Assembly (NCBI GenBank): GCA_025359585.1
Contig: JANYFX010000574.1
Coordinates: forward strand, 1 to 6,850
Direction of reading: 5' to 3'
Source of the DNA: Rhizobacter sp.
Lineage (GTDB): Bacteria; Pseudomonadota; Gammaproteobacteria; Burkholderiales; Burkholderiaceae_C
Length of the DNA stretch: 6,850 nucleotides
Part shown: positions 1-6,850 of the stretch, piece after piece
Layout: each line of letters opens with the position of its first letter
Position numbering within the stretch: position 1 is the stretch's first letter
Notes under the pieces: model-generated
What the model was told of the DNA's origin: nothing
What the model saw: the letters and a program-made list of their open reading frames with translations, nothing else
Database searches by the model: none
Made by a program: the position numbers and the translations under genes

Positions 1-327
1 GCAGGTGGCGAGGTACTTCTCCCACGCCCACTTGTACTTGAACGGGACCAACTGGTTGACGTCGGTGCGGCCGTTGATGATGCGCTTGTCGGATGCCTTC
101 ACGCGCTGCGTGGACGGCGGCGTGGTGACTTGCGCGGCTGCCGACGCGAGTGCAGACGCGGCGGTCAATGAAGCGATCGGTGCAGTGGCCGCAGACAGCA
201 TTGACACGGTGTTCTGCGCGAGGTCTGGTGCAGTGCTGGATGCAGTGATAAGCGCGGACAGCGAGGGCTGCGCGAGGCTCGCGGTATGGCGTGTCGGGTG
301 CTTGACTTCTTCTTCCCAAACCAACAT
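1..327 (-). CDS. nrdB: Ribonucleoside-diphosphate reductase, beta subunit (N-terminal part, runs off left edge)
   Basis: This is the first 109 codons of the class I ribonucleotide reductase small subunit, the cytoplasmic protein that carries the di-iron/tyrosyl radical cofactor and passes the radical to NrdA. The ATG at 327-325 follows an AGAAGGA Shine-Dalgarno (344-338) by 10 nt, and the frame is open to base 1. Residues 1-9 (MLVWEEEVK) form an acidic start. Residues 11-70 are an Ala/Ser/Thr-rich low-complexity stretch with 17 alanines. From about residue 79 the conserved NrdB body begins with DKRIINGRTDVNQLVPFKYK, followed by WAWEKYLATC at the edge. The iron ligands and radical tyrosine lie beyond the window, so the radical subtype cannot be judged. 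The gene follows nrdA after 124 bp and is probably co-transcribed with it, perhaps with extra input from its own promoter. Identification rests on the conserved block and the neighbour nrdA. Confidence 0.95.
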   Translation of the reverse strand, partial: MLVWEEEVKHPTRHTASLAQPSLSALITASSTAPDLAQNTVSMLSAATAPIASLTAASALASAAAQVTTPPSTQRVKASDKRIINGRTDVNQLVPFKYKWAWEKYLATC

Positions 328-353
328 GGTGAATGGATCCTTCTGCGGTGCGA

Positions 354-381
354 ATTATGAGAGTGTTGTGCGATAACCCAA
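354..381 (-). promoter_or_regulatory. Candidate sigma-70-type promoter for nrdB
   Basis: Reading the minus strand, TTGGGT (381-376) and CATAAT (359-354) are separated by 16 bp. The -10 matches TATAAT at five of six positions; the -35 matches TTGACA at only three. Transcription would start near 347, only a few bases before the nrdB Shine-Dalgarno at 344-338, giving a leader of about 20 nt. It could let nrdB be made partly independently of nrdA. This is a hand match with a weak -35, so it remains tentative. Confidence 0.35.
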
Positions 382-397
382 AGCACTTATTGACATG

Positions 398-421
398 CAG
401 CCGCGTTGCGTGTTGCGGCTG
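398..421 (-). repeat. Inverted repeat (hairpin) in the nrdA-nrdB gap
   Basis: CAGCCGC (398-404) and GCGGCTG (415-421) form a perfect 7-bp stem around a 10-nt loop, starting about 30 nt after the nrdA stop in the transcript. No U-run follows, so it is not a typical intrinsic terminator. It could protect or process the nrdAB message between the cistrons; that role is inference. Confidence 0.5.
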
Positions 422-451
422 TGCATCGGCTTCAGCTGCTGTGCCACGCGC

Positions 452-3358
452 TCACTGACATGCTTCGCAATCGGGGTTGTCGATCGCACAGAACTTCACG
501 TCGGATGCGGGCTCGACAGAGCTCAGCGTCATCGATGCATCTAGGCTCGATGCGGACGATGCAGTTGCCGCGCCGCTACCACTCGACACCGCGTTCATGT
601 TGCCCGCCTTCACCGTCGACTTCTCGGCTTGCGTGGCCGAGTGCGTGCGCAGGTAGTAGGTGGTTTTCAGACCGCGCAGCCATGCGAGCTTGTAGGTTTC
701 GTCGAGCTTCTTGCCCGACGCGCCGGCCATGTAGATGTTGAGCGACTGCGCCTGGTCGATCCACTTCTGACGGCGTGCTGCGGCTTCCACGAGCCACTGC
801 GTTTCGATCTCGAACGCGGTGGCGTAGAGCGACTTCAACTCCTCGGGCACGCGGTCGATGCGGCGCAGCGAACCGTCGAAGTGCTTGAGGTCCATGAGCA
901 TCACGTCGTCCCAGAGGCCGAGCTTCTTCAGGTCGCGAACGAGGTACTCGTTGACGACCGTGAACTCGCCCGACAGGTTCGACTTGACCGACAGGTTGCC
1001 GAAGGTCGGCTCGATCGACGCGCTGACGCCAATGATGTTCGAGATGGTTGCGGTCGGTGCGATCGCCACGCAGTTCGAGTTGCGCATGCCGTGCTGGCCA
1101 ATGCGTGCGCGCAGCAGGTTCCAGTCGAGTGTGGTGCTGCGGTCGACTTCAACGTAGCCACCGCGCGCTTGCGCGAGCAGGTCGAGCGAGTCGATCGGCA
1201 GGATGCCGCGGTCCCACAGCGAGCCCTTGTAGCTGGAGTAGCGGCCGCGCTCTGCGGCGAGTTCGGTCGAGGCCCAGTACGCCTGGTAGCACACGGCTTC
1301 CATCGACTGGTCGGCAAACTCCACGGCCGCTTGCGACGCATAGGGCACGCCCAGTTCGTAGAGCGCGTCCTGGAAGCCCATGATCCCGAGGCCCACCGGG
1401 CGGTGCCGCAGGTTCGAGTCGCGCGCCTTCTTCACCGCGTAGTAGTTGATGTCGATCACGTTGTCGAGCATGCGCATCGCGGTCGAGATCGTGCGCTTCA
1501 GTTTGTCGTGGTCGATCACCACGGTGCCTTCGGCGTCGCGCTTCAAGTGGTGCACGAGGTTGACTGAGCCGAGGTTGCATACCGCGATCTCGGTCTCACT
1601 GGTGTTCAGCGTGATTTCGGTACACAGGTTGCTCGAATGCACCACGCCCACGTGCTGCTGCGGCGAGCGCACGTTGCAGGCGTCCTTGAAGGTGATCCAG
1701 GGGTGGCCGGTCTCGAACAGCATCGACAGCATCTTGCGCCACAGGTCGCGCGCCGGCGTCTTCTTGAAGAGCTTGATCTCGCCACGCTCGCACTTGTCTT
1801 CATAGGCGGTGTAGGCCACTTCGAAGGCCTTGCCGAACTTGTCGTGCAGATCGGGGCAGGTGCTCGGCGAGAACAGCGTCCAGTCGGTGCCGTCCATCAC
1901 ACGCTTCATGAACAGGTCGGGGATCCAGTTCGCGGTGTTCATGTCGTGCGTGCGGCGGCGGTCATCGCCGGTGTTCTTGCGCAGCTCCAGGAACTCTTCG
2001 ATGTCGAGGTGCCAGCTTTCCAGGTAGGCACAGACCGCGCCCTTGCGCTTGCCACCCTGGTTGACCGCCACGGCCGTGTCGTTGACGACCTTGAGGAACG
2101 GCACCACACCCTGGCTCTTGCCGTTGGTGCCCTTGATGTGGCTGCCCAGCGCACGCACGTTGGTCCAGTCGTTGCCCAGGCCGCCGGCGAACTTGCTCAG
2201 CAGCGCGTTTTCCTTCAGCGCTTCGTAAATGCCGTCGAGGTCATCGGCCACAGTCGTGAGGTAGCAGCTCGACAGCTGCGAACGCCTCGTGCCGGCATTG
2301 AAGAGCGTTGGCGTGCTGCTCATGAAATCGAAGCTCGACAGCACCTCGTAGAACTCGATCGCACGCGCTTCGCGGTCGATCTCGTTCAGTGCCAGGCCCA
2401 TCGCCACGCGCATGTAGAACGCTTGCGGCAACTCGATGCGCGCCTCTTCGATGTGCAGGAAGTAGCGGTCGTACAGCGTTTGCAAACCGAGGTAGTCGAA
2501 CTGCAGGTCGCGATCGGCCTTCAGCGCCGCACCCAGGCGCGCCAGGTCGAACTGCAACAGCTTTTCGTCCAGCAATTCGGCGCGTACGCCCTTCTGGATG
2601 TAGCCGGGAAAGTAATCGACATAGCGCGCGTGCATGTCGGCGTGCAGCACTTCTTCTCCAAAGATCTCGCGGCGGATGGTGTGCAGCAGCAGGCGCGCGG
2701 TGGCACGCGTGTAGCCAGGGTCTTTTTCGATCAAGGTGCGCGCGGCCAGGATGGACGCCTTGTGCACTTCGTCGATCGGAACGCCGTCGTACAGATTTCG
2801 CTTCGTCTCCGCCAGGATCGGATCCGGCTTGACGTCCGCACCCAAGCCAGCGCAGGCCGAGTCGATCAGTGTTTTCAGGTGAGCCAGATCGAGCGGCACA
2901 CGCTGACCACGATCGATCACGGTCAATGTCGGCTCGACCGGCACGGCCGGCTGCCCCTGTCTGGAGCGCTCTTGCGAACGGCGCTCGCGGTAGAGCACGT
3001 AGGCCCGCGCCACTTCATGGTGGCCGCCGCGCATCAGGCCGAGCTCTACGTGGTCCTGCACGTCTTCGATGTGGAAGGTGCCACCACCGGGACGCGAACG
3101 CAGCAGCGCCCGCACCACCGATTCGGTCAGGCCGTCGACCGTCTCGCGCACGCTGGCCGAGGCCGCGCCCTGAGTGCCGTGAACCGCAAGGAAGGCTTTC
3201 ATCAGCGCCACAGCGATCTTGTTCGGCTCGAACGACACCACCGCGCCATTGCGGCGAATGATCTGATACCCCTGATAGACCGAAGCGACAGGGTTTGCAG
3301 CGGCCATCGGGCGAAGCGCAGCGGCAGTGGACGAGATCGCGGTAGAAACAGTTTGCAT
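452..3358 (-). CDS. nrdA: Ribonucleoside-diphosphate reductase, alpha subunit (class I, two ATP-cones)
   Basis: This is the complete 968-residue catalytic subunit that reduces ribonucleoside diphosphates to deoxyribonucleotides in the cytoplasm together with NrdB. The N-terminus carries a canonical ATP-cone (about residues 29-130, with IIRRNG and FEPNKIAVALMKAF) and a second, more divergent cone-like region (about 144-235). The catalytic barrel shows the redox cysteines C365 (SSCYL) and C594 (VCNLGS), the radical site N577-x-C579-x-E581, and the radical-transfer tyrosines Y901-Y902 (KTTYYLRT). A Ser/Ala-rich linker (about 922-950) leads to a C-terminal tail with C957, C964 and C967 for re-reduction. 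It is about 200 residues longer than E. coli NrdA (761) and resembles the two-cone Pseudomonas aeruginosa type. The ATG at 3358-3356 is preceded by AGAGGG (3369-3364) with a 5-nt spacer. Two NrdR-like boxes lie at its promoter. The two cones suggest allosteric on/off control by ATP and dATP. Confidence 0.98.
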   Translation of the reverse strand: MQTVSTAISSTAAALRPMAAANPVASVYQGYQIIRRNGAVVSFEPNKIAVALMKAFLAVHGTQGAASASVRETVDGLTESVVRALLRSRPGGGTFHIEDVQDHVELGLMRGGHHEVARAYVLYRERRSQERSRQGQPAVPVEPTLTVIDRGQRVPLDLAHLKTLIDSACAGLGADVKPDPILAETKRNLYDGVPIDEVHKASILAARTLIEKDPGYTRATARLLLHTIRREIFGEEVLHADMHARYVDYFPGYIQKGVRAELLDEKLLQFDLARLGAALKADRDLQFDYLGLQTLYDRYFLHIEEARIELPQAFYMRVAMGLALNEIDREARAIEFYEVLSSFDFMSSTPTLFNAGTRRSQLSSCYLTTVADDLDGIYEALKENALLSKFAGGLGNDWTNVRALGSHIKGTNGKSQGVVPFLKVVNDTAVAVNQGGKRKGAVCAYLESWHLDIEEFLELRKNTGDDRRRTHDMNTANWIPDLFMKRVMDGTDWTLFSPSTCPDLHDKFGKAFEVAYTAYEDKCERGEIKLFKKTPARDLWRKMLSMLFETGHPWITFKDACNVRSPQQHVGVVHSSNLCTEITLNTSETEIAVCNLGSVNLVHHLKRDAEGTVVIDHDKLKRTISTAMRMLDNVIDINYYAVKKARDSNLRHRPVGLGIMGFQDALYELGVPYASQAAVEFADQSMEAVCYQAYWASTELAAERGRYSSYKGSLWDRGILPIDSLDLLAQARGGYVEVDRSTTLDWNLLRARIGQHGMRNSNCVAIAPTATISNIIGVSASIEPTFGNLSVKSNLSGEFTVVNEYLVRDLKKLGLWDDVMLMDLKHFDGSLRRIDRVPEELKSLYATAFEIETQWLVEAAARRQKWIDQAQSLNIYMAGASGKKLDETYKLAWLRGLKTTYYLRTHSATQAEKSTVKAGNMNAVSSGSGAATASSASSLDASMTLSSVEPASDVKFCAIDNPDCEACQ

Positions 3359-3411
3359 GGATGCCCTCTTGGGTTTGGTGTCGCCGCCGAGGCGGGCTTG
3401 ATTTGTTCTTC

Positions 3412-3438
3412 TTTTCGCGCCTTGTTTACGGGCGAAAA
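3412..3438 (-). repeat. Hairpin in the nrdA leader
   Basis: TTTTCGC (3412-3418) plus CC (3420-3421) pairs with GG (3430-3431) plus GCGAAAA (3432-3438), giving 9 bp with a single bulged base at 3419 and an 8-nt loop. It sits about 54 nt before the nrdA ATG. In the nrdA transcript an A-rich segment, not a U-run, follows it, so it does not look like a terminator. It might affect message stability or translation initiation; no function is shown by the sequence. Confidence 0.45.
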
Positions 3439-3622
3439 ACTGTGAGCAGCCGGCCAGTGAAACGACGCTCCCGCGGCCGTTTCAGCGCGCGACCCCCATC
3501 CTGATCGAGACCGCACCGAACGCCACCTCGCAGGGCGGGGCCACGTCTTTCGGGCAGTCCGGTCGAGCTCATGGGATGGGCTTTTGGCACAGCGTTGAAG
3601 GGCTGAAGGATAACACGGTCAC

Positions 3623-3638
3623 ACACTATATCTGGGGT
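3623..3638. promoter_or_regulatory. NrdR box 1 (nrdA promoter, over the -10)
   Basis: The 16-mer ACACTATATCTGGGGT agrees with the NrdR-box consensus as I remember it (acaCwAtATaTwGtgt) at 13 of 16 positions, one half being perfect. It covers the predicted nrdA -10 hexamer (3630-3625). NrdR is the ATP-cone zinc-finger repressor of ribonucleotide reductase operons, and binding here should block RNA polymerase. The regular spacing to box 2 strengthens the call; the nrdR gene is not in the window. Confidence 0.75.
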
Positions 3639-3653
3639 CTGACGGCTCAACAA
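3625..3653 (-). promoter_or_regulatory. Predicted nrdA(B) promoter
   Basis: On the minus strand TTGTTG (3653-3648) and TATAGT (3630-3625) are separated by exactly 17 bp. The -10 matches TATAAT at five of six positions and the -35 matches at three of six. The predicted start near 3618 leaves a leader of about 260 nt. The promoter is framed by the two NrdR-like boxes, one on the -10 and one abutting the upstream side of the -35, which supports it more than the hexamers alone do. Confidence 0.6.
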
Positions 3654-3669
3654 GCACTAGCTGTAGCGT
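3654..3669. promoter_or_regulatory. NrdR box 2 (abutting the -35)
   Basis: GCACTAGCTGTAGCGT agrees with the remembered NrdR-box consensus at 11 of 16 positions and keeps the symmetric CACTA and TGTAG flanks of the core. Its centre is 31 bp from that of box 1, about three helical turns, which is the same-face tandem arrangement known for NrdR sites. It lies immediately upstream of the predicted -35 hexamer. On its own it would be a weak match; the spacing makes it credible. Confidence 0.65.
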
Positions 3670-3692
3670 ATGAACCCTGATGCGAAGCGCGC

Positions 3693-3703
3693 CACAAATT
3701 GTG
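3693..3703. repeat. Short palindrome CACAA-A-TTGTG upstream of the nrdA promoter
   Basis: An 11-bp odd-centred palindrome lies in a small A+T-rich patch (3693-3715) between the ampD stop and the nrdA promoter, roughly 75-85 bp upstream of the predicted nrdA start. It might be an operator or a bent-DNA element. It could also arise by chance in such A+T-rich sequence, and I cannot name a protein for it. Confidence 0.25.
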
Positions 3704-3735
3704 AAAAATTTGACCTTTGACGGCCCGCCGCAAGC

Positions 3736-4320
3736 TCAGCGCATGGCGACCACAGCGTCGGGGAAACGCTCCGCAGGCCAAGCCAGCCCGGCCACCAGTC
3801 GGGGCCAGTCGAAGCACGGCCCGGGGTCTTGTTTGCGGCCGGGGGCCACGTGCTCGTGCCCCGCAAGCGCAGTGATCGGATAGCGCCGGGCAACGGCCTT
3901 GACGAGCCTCGTCAAGGCCGCGTATTGCGGTGGCTCGAACACCCGACCTTCCAAGCCCTCGAGCTCGATGCCGACCGAAAAATCGTTGCAGTCGGTGCGG
4001 CCTCGCCAGGCCGACGCGCCAGCGTGCCAAGCCCTGTCGTCACACGAAACGAACTGCAACAGTTCACCGTCCCGGCGCACCAGAAAGTGCGACGAGACCT
4101 GCATGCCACGAATCGTTGCGTAATAAGGGTGTGCGTCCCAGTCGAGCCGGTTCGTGAAGAGGCGTTCGATCGCGTCGCCACCGTACTCGCCCGGCGGCAG
4201 GCTGATCGAATGAAGCAGCACCAGATCGATCGGCACTCCCGCAGGGCGCGCGCCGAAGTTCGGTGATTCGCAGCGGCGCGCCTTGTGCCACCAGCCTGCG
4301 TTCCAGCCCATCCCGCTCAC
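3736..4320 (-). CDS. ampD: 1,6-anhydro-N-acetylmuramyl-L-alanine amidase AmpD
   Basis: AmpD is a cytoplasmic zinc amidase that cuts the lactyl-amide bond between 1,6-anhydroMurNAc and L-alanine in recycled muropeptides; its loss raises the inducers of AmpR-controlled beta-lactamases. The 194-residue product has the family length (E. coli 183) and no signal peptide. Visible landmarks are LLHSISLPPGEYGG with zinc ligand H37, SSHFLVRRDGELLQFV, CNDFSVGIELEG with E119, and GHEHVAPGRKQDPGPCFDW with zinc ligands H155 and D165 and catalytic K163. The predicted start is GTG at 4320-4318, overlapping the pilR stop as GTGA; ATG at 4311-4309 is an alternative that shortens the protein by three residues and is equally compatible with the family. 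Neither has a convincing Shine-Dalgarno, so translational coupling to pilR is likely. No ampR or ampC is visible in the window. Confidence 0.95.
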   Translation of the reverse strand: MSGMGWNAGWWHKARRCESPNFGARPAGVPIDLVLLHSISLPPGEYGGDAIERLFTNRLDWDAHPYYATIRGMQVSSHFLVRRDGELLQFVSCDDRAWHAGASAWRGRTDCNDFSVGIELEGLEGRVFEPPQYAALTRLVKAVARRYPITALAGHEHVAPGRKQDPGPCFDWPRLVAGLAWPAERFPDAVVAMR

Positions 4321-5869
4321 TCGCGTTCGGAGCCGCCGGCGTCGCCGCCCACGTTGACGTTCAGGCGCGCCATGCGGTAGCGCATCTGGCGCAGCGACAA
4401 ACCCAGCCCGGCACCGGCAGCCGTTCGGTTGAAGCGGTGCTGTTCGAGCGCACGAACCAGAATGTCGCGTTCGACGTTGTCGAGGTAGGCGGCCAGGTCG
4501 TGCGGCAGAGGCTCCTCGATCGGCACCATCGGTGCCAGCGCGCGGGTGGCCTGCAGCACATCGGCATCGGTCTGGCCCATGATCCTTTCGAGTTCGTGCG
4601 CCGCGGTGTCGGTGAACACCGTCTCGGGCAAGCCCAGGTCGTAGACATCGATGACCTCGCCGCCCGACAGCGCCACCGCGCGGTGCAGCAGGTTCTCGAG
4701 CTCGCGCACGTTGCCTGGGAACGAATAGCGCTCCAGATGCACCAGCGCTTCGCGCGTCAGCCGCGCCGGCGTCGAGACACCGGCGTCTTTGGCGATGCGC
4801 TCCAGCACACGTTCGCTGATGGCCACCAGATCTTCGAGCCGCTCGCGCAAGGGCGGCACGCGAATCTGGATCACGTTCAGGCGGTAATAAAGATCTTGGC
4901 GAAACTGCCCGGCCTGCACTTCGGCGGCCAGGTCTTTGTGGGTGGCGCTGAGCAAGCGCACGTTGACCGGCACTTCGCTGACCGCGCCCACCGGCCGCAC
5001 CGAGCGCTCCTGGATCGCGCGCAGCAACTTCGACTGCATCGGCAAAGGCAGGTCACCGATCTCGTCGAGGAACAAGGTGCCGCCATTGGCCGCCTGAAAG
5101 AAGCCGGCGCGGTCTTCCATCGCGCCGGTGAACGCGCCCCTGCGATAACCGAAGAACTCGGCTTCGAGCAGCTGCTCGGGGATCGCGCTGCAGTTCACCG
5201 CGATGAAGGGCTGCCCTGCCCGCACGCTTACTTCGTGGATCGAGCGCGCGACCAGTTCCTTGCCCGTGCCCGATTCGCCGTTTACCAGCACCGGCGCCAT
5301 GCTGCGCGCAACCTTGTCGACCAGCGAGCGCACCTGCTGCATCGCCGCCGATTGACCGGCCATGCGGTTCAGCGCCTGGCTCACCGGCGCGGCCGGCGCC
5401 GGTGCGGCCACAACCGGTCGCGGCGCGGCCACAACGGCCGGCTTGCCACTTTCGGATGGCAAGCTGGCCGGGTCGATCGTCGGCGTGCCGGGCGATCCCG
5501 AACGCCCGAGCGCCGAAGCCACGACCGCGCGGAACTGCTTCAGATCGACCGGCTTGGTCAGGTAGTCATACGCGCCGGCCTTCAGCGCCTCGACCGCGTT
5601 CTCGGCCGAGCCGTAGGCGGTGATCACGATCGTCTTCTCGCGCCGGCCGCTCTCTTCCAACCAGCGCAGCACGTCCAGGCCGGTGCCGTCGGGCAGGCGC
5701 ATGTCGGTGATCACGGCGCTGTAGGTGCGGTCTTTCAGATGCAGCAAGGCATCCTGCACCGTGCCGGCAGTTTCGATGTCGTAACCCTCGCGCAGCAGCG
5801 TGAGCTCGTAGAGCGTGCGCAGATCGGGCTCGTCGTCGACGACCAGCAGGCTGAAATGCGAAGGGTTGG

Positions 5870-5873
<4 letters not shown>
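4317..5873 (-). CDS. pilR: Sigma-54-dependent response regulator, PilR-like
   Basis: This 518-residue NtrC-family activator is most like PilR, which switches on pilin (pilA) transcription with sigma-54 RNA polymerase. The receiver domain (about 7-122) has the acidic pair D13-D14, phospho-acceptor D57, T85 and K107. A Pro/Ala/Val-rich linker (about 124-166) leads to the AAA+ domain (about 168-400) with Walker A GESGTGKE (199-206), the sigma-54 contact loop GAFTGA (246-251), Walker B TLFLDE (266-271), FRQDLYYRL with a probable arginine finger, and sensor II GNVREL (387-392). A Fis-type helix-turn-helix closes the protein (about 462-505, ending LRQMRYRMARLNV). It is longer than Pseudomonas PilR (about 445) because of both linkers. 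The ATG at 5873-5871 overlaps the kinase stop (ATGA) and lacks a Shine-Dalgarno, implying coupled translation. All catalytic motifs look intact. Another NtrC-type regulator is possible; no pil genes are visible to confirm the name. Confidence 0.87.
5404..5435 (-). repeat. Direct repeat in the pilR linker (VVAAP-x-P twice)
   Basis: GCGGCCACAAC occurs at 5404-5414 and again at 5425-5435, a 21-bp (seven-codon) period. It encodes the tandem heptapeptide VVAAPRP-VVAAPAP in the flexible linker between the receiver and AAA+ domains (residues about 147-160). The in-frame period suggests a small duplication that lengthened the linker without harming the domains. Confidence 0.5.

Positions 5874-6850
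<977 letters not shown>

Larger units (their letters stand above)
3359..3735 (-). other. nrdA upstream control region and leader (non-coding, 377 bp)
   Basis: This is the only stretch over 300 bases without a gene. It separates the ampD stop from the nrdA start. The upstream part (3735-3620) is more A+T-rich and holds the promoter and two NrdR-like boxes. The remainder, from the predicted start near 3618 down to 3359, would be an unusually long 5' leader of about 260 nt that ends in the AGAGGG Shine-Dalgarno. It contains a 9-bp hairpin (3412-3438) and a short Arg-rich open frame (3572-3426) without a ribosome-binding site. I found no intrinsic terminator for ampD and no B12-box or other riboswitch core that I can recognise. 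Confidence 0.6.

Noticed and set aside
5..376. Plus-strand open frame of 123 codons at the left edge
   Set aside because: It is the complement of the nrdB start region, which carries the conserved NrdB block and a proper ribosome-binding site.
398..421. Rho-independent terminator between nrdA and nrdB
   Set aside because: The stem is not followed by a U-run on either strand, and termination here would separate two subunits needed together.
1637..3445. Long plus-strand open frame of about 600 codons opposite nrdA
   Set aside because: It is antisense to the highly conserved nrdA, shows no recognisable domain, and is Arg/His/Val-rich as expected from G+C-rich codon bias on the other strand.
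3584..3600. Possible sigma-54 promoter (TTGGCAC on the plus strand)
   Set aside because: The GG is not followed by GC after ten bases, the essential -24/-12 spacing, and it points away from nrdA.
3605..3613. Possible DnaA box (TTATCCTTC on the minus strand), since nrdA is DnaA-controlled in E. coli
   Set aside because: Only TTATCC matches; the CACA end of the DnaA box is absent.
3359..3618. Cobalamin riboswitch in the nrdA leader
   Set aside because: I searched by eye for the B12-box core and found no convincing match. nrdAB is a class I enzyme that does not need the cofactor.
3426..3653. 75-codon minus-strand frame starting at TTG 3653
   Set aside because: Its start lies in the predicted -35 hexamer, upstream of the transcription start, so this form could not be translated from that promoter. 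Only the shorter ATG frame was kept, as a weak finding.

Overview
The window is a G+C-rich stretch of ordinary bacterial chromosome. Protein similarity and gene order (pilS-pilR-ampD followed by nrdA-nrdB) suggest a betaproteobacterium of the order Burkholderiales; the genus cannot be fixed by eye. Every supported gene lies on the minus strand, so transcription runs from the right edge to the left edge. The long open frames on the plus strand are G+C-driven antisense shadows of nrdA and pilR.

In order of transcription: (1) 6850-5870, the C-terminal part of a PilS-like sensor histidine kinase, cut by the window edge; (2) 5873-4317, a PilR-like sigma-54-dependent response regulator; (3) 4320-3736, ampD, a cytoplasmic 1,6-anhydro-muropeptide amidase of cell-wall recycling. 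These three overlap by 4 bp at each junction (ATGA, then GTGA) and look like one translationally coupled unit. (4) 3735-3359, a 377-bp non-coding stretch holding the nrdA control region: a sigma-70-like promoter, two NrdR-box-like palindromes 31 bp apart that overlap and abut it, and a predicted leader of about 260 nt with one good hairpin. (5) 3358-452, nrdA, a complete class I ribonucleotide reductase large subunit of 968 residues with two N-terminal ATP-cone regions. (6) 451-328, a 124-bp gap with a 7-bp-stem hairpin and a possible nrdB promoter. (7) 327-1, the first 109 codons of nrdB, the radical-bearing small subunit, cut by the left edge.

Functionally there are two modules. pilS/pilR is most likely the two-component control of type IV pilin transcription, with ampD attached at its 3' end. 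nrdA/nrdB makes deoxyribonucleotides, controlled at the protein level by dATP/ATP binding to the ATP-cone and at the DNA level probably by NrdR. I found no mobile element, CRISPR array, RNA gene or undescribed system. The most rewarding part is the nrdA control region, followed by the altered G1 box of the kinase.
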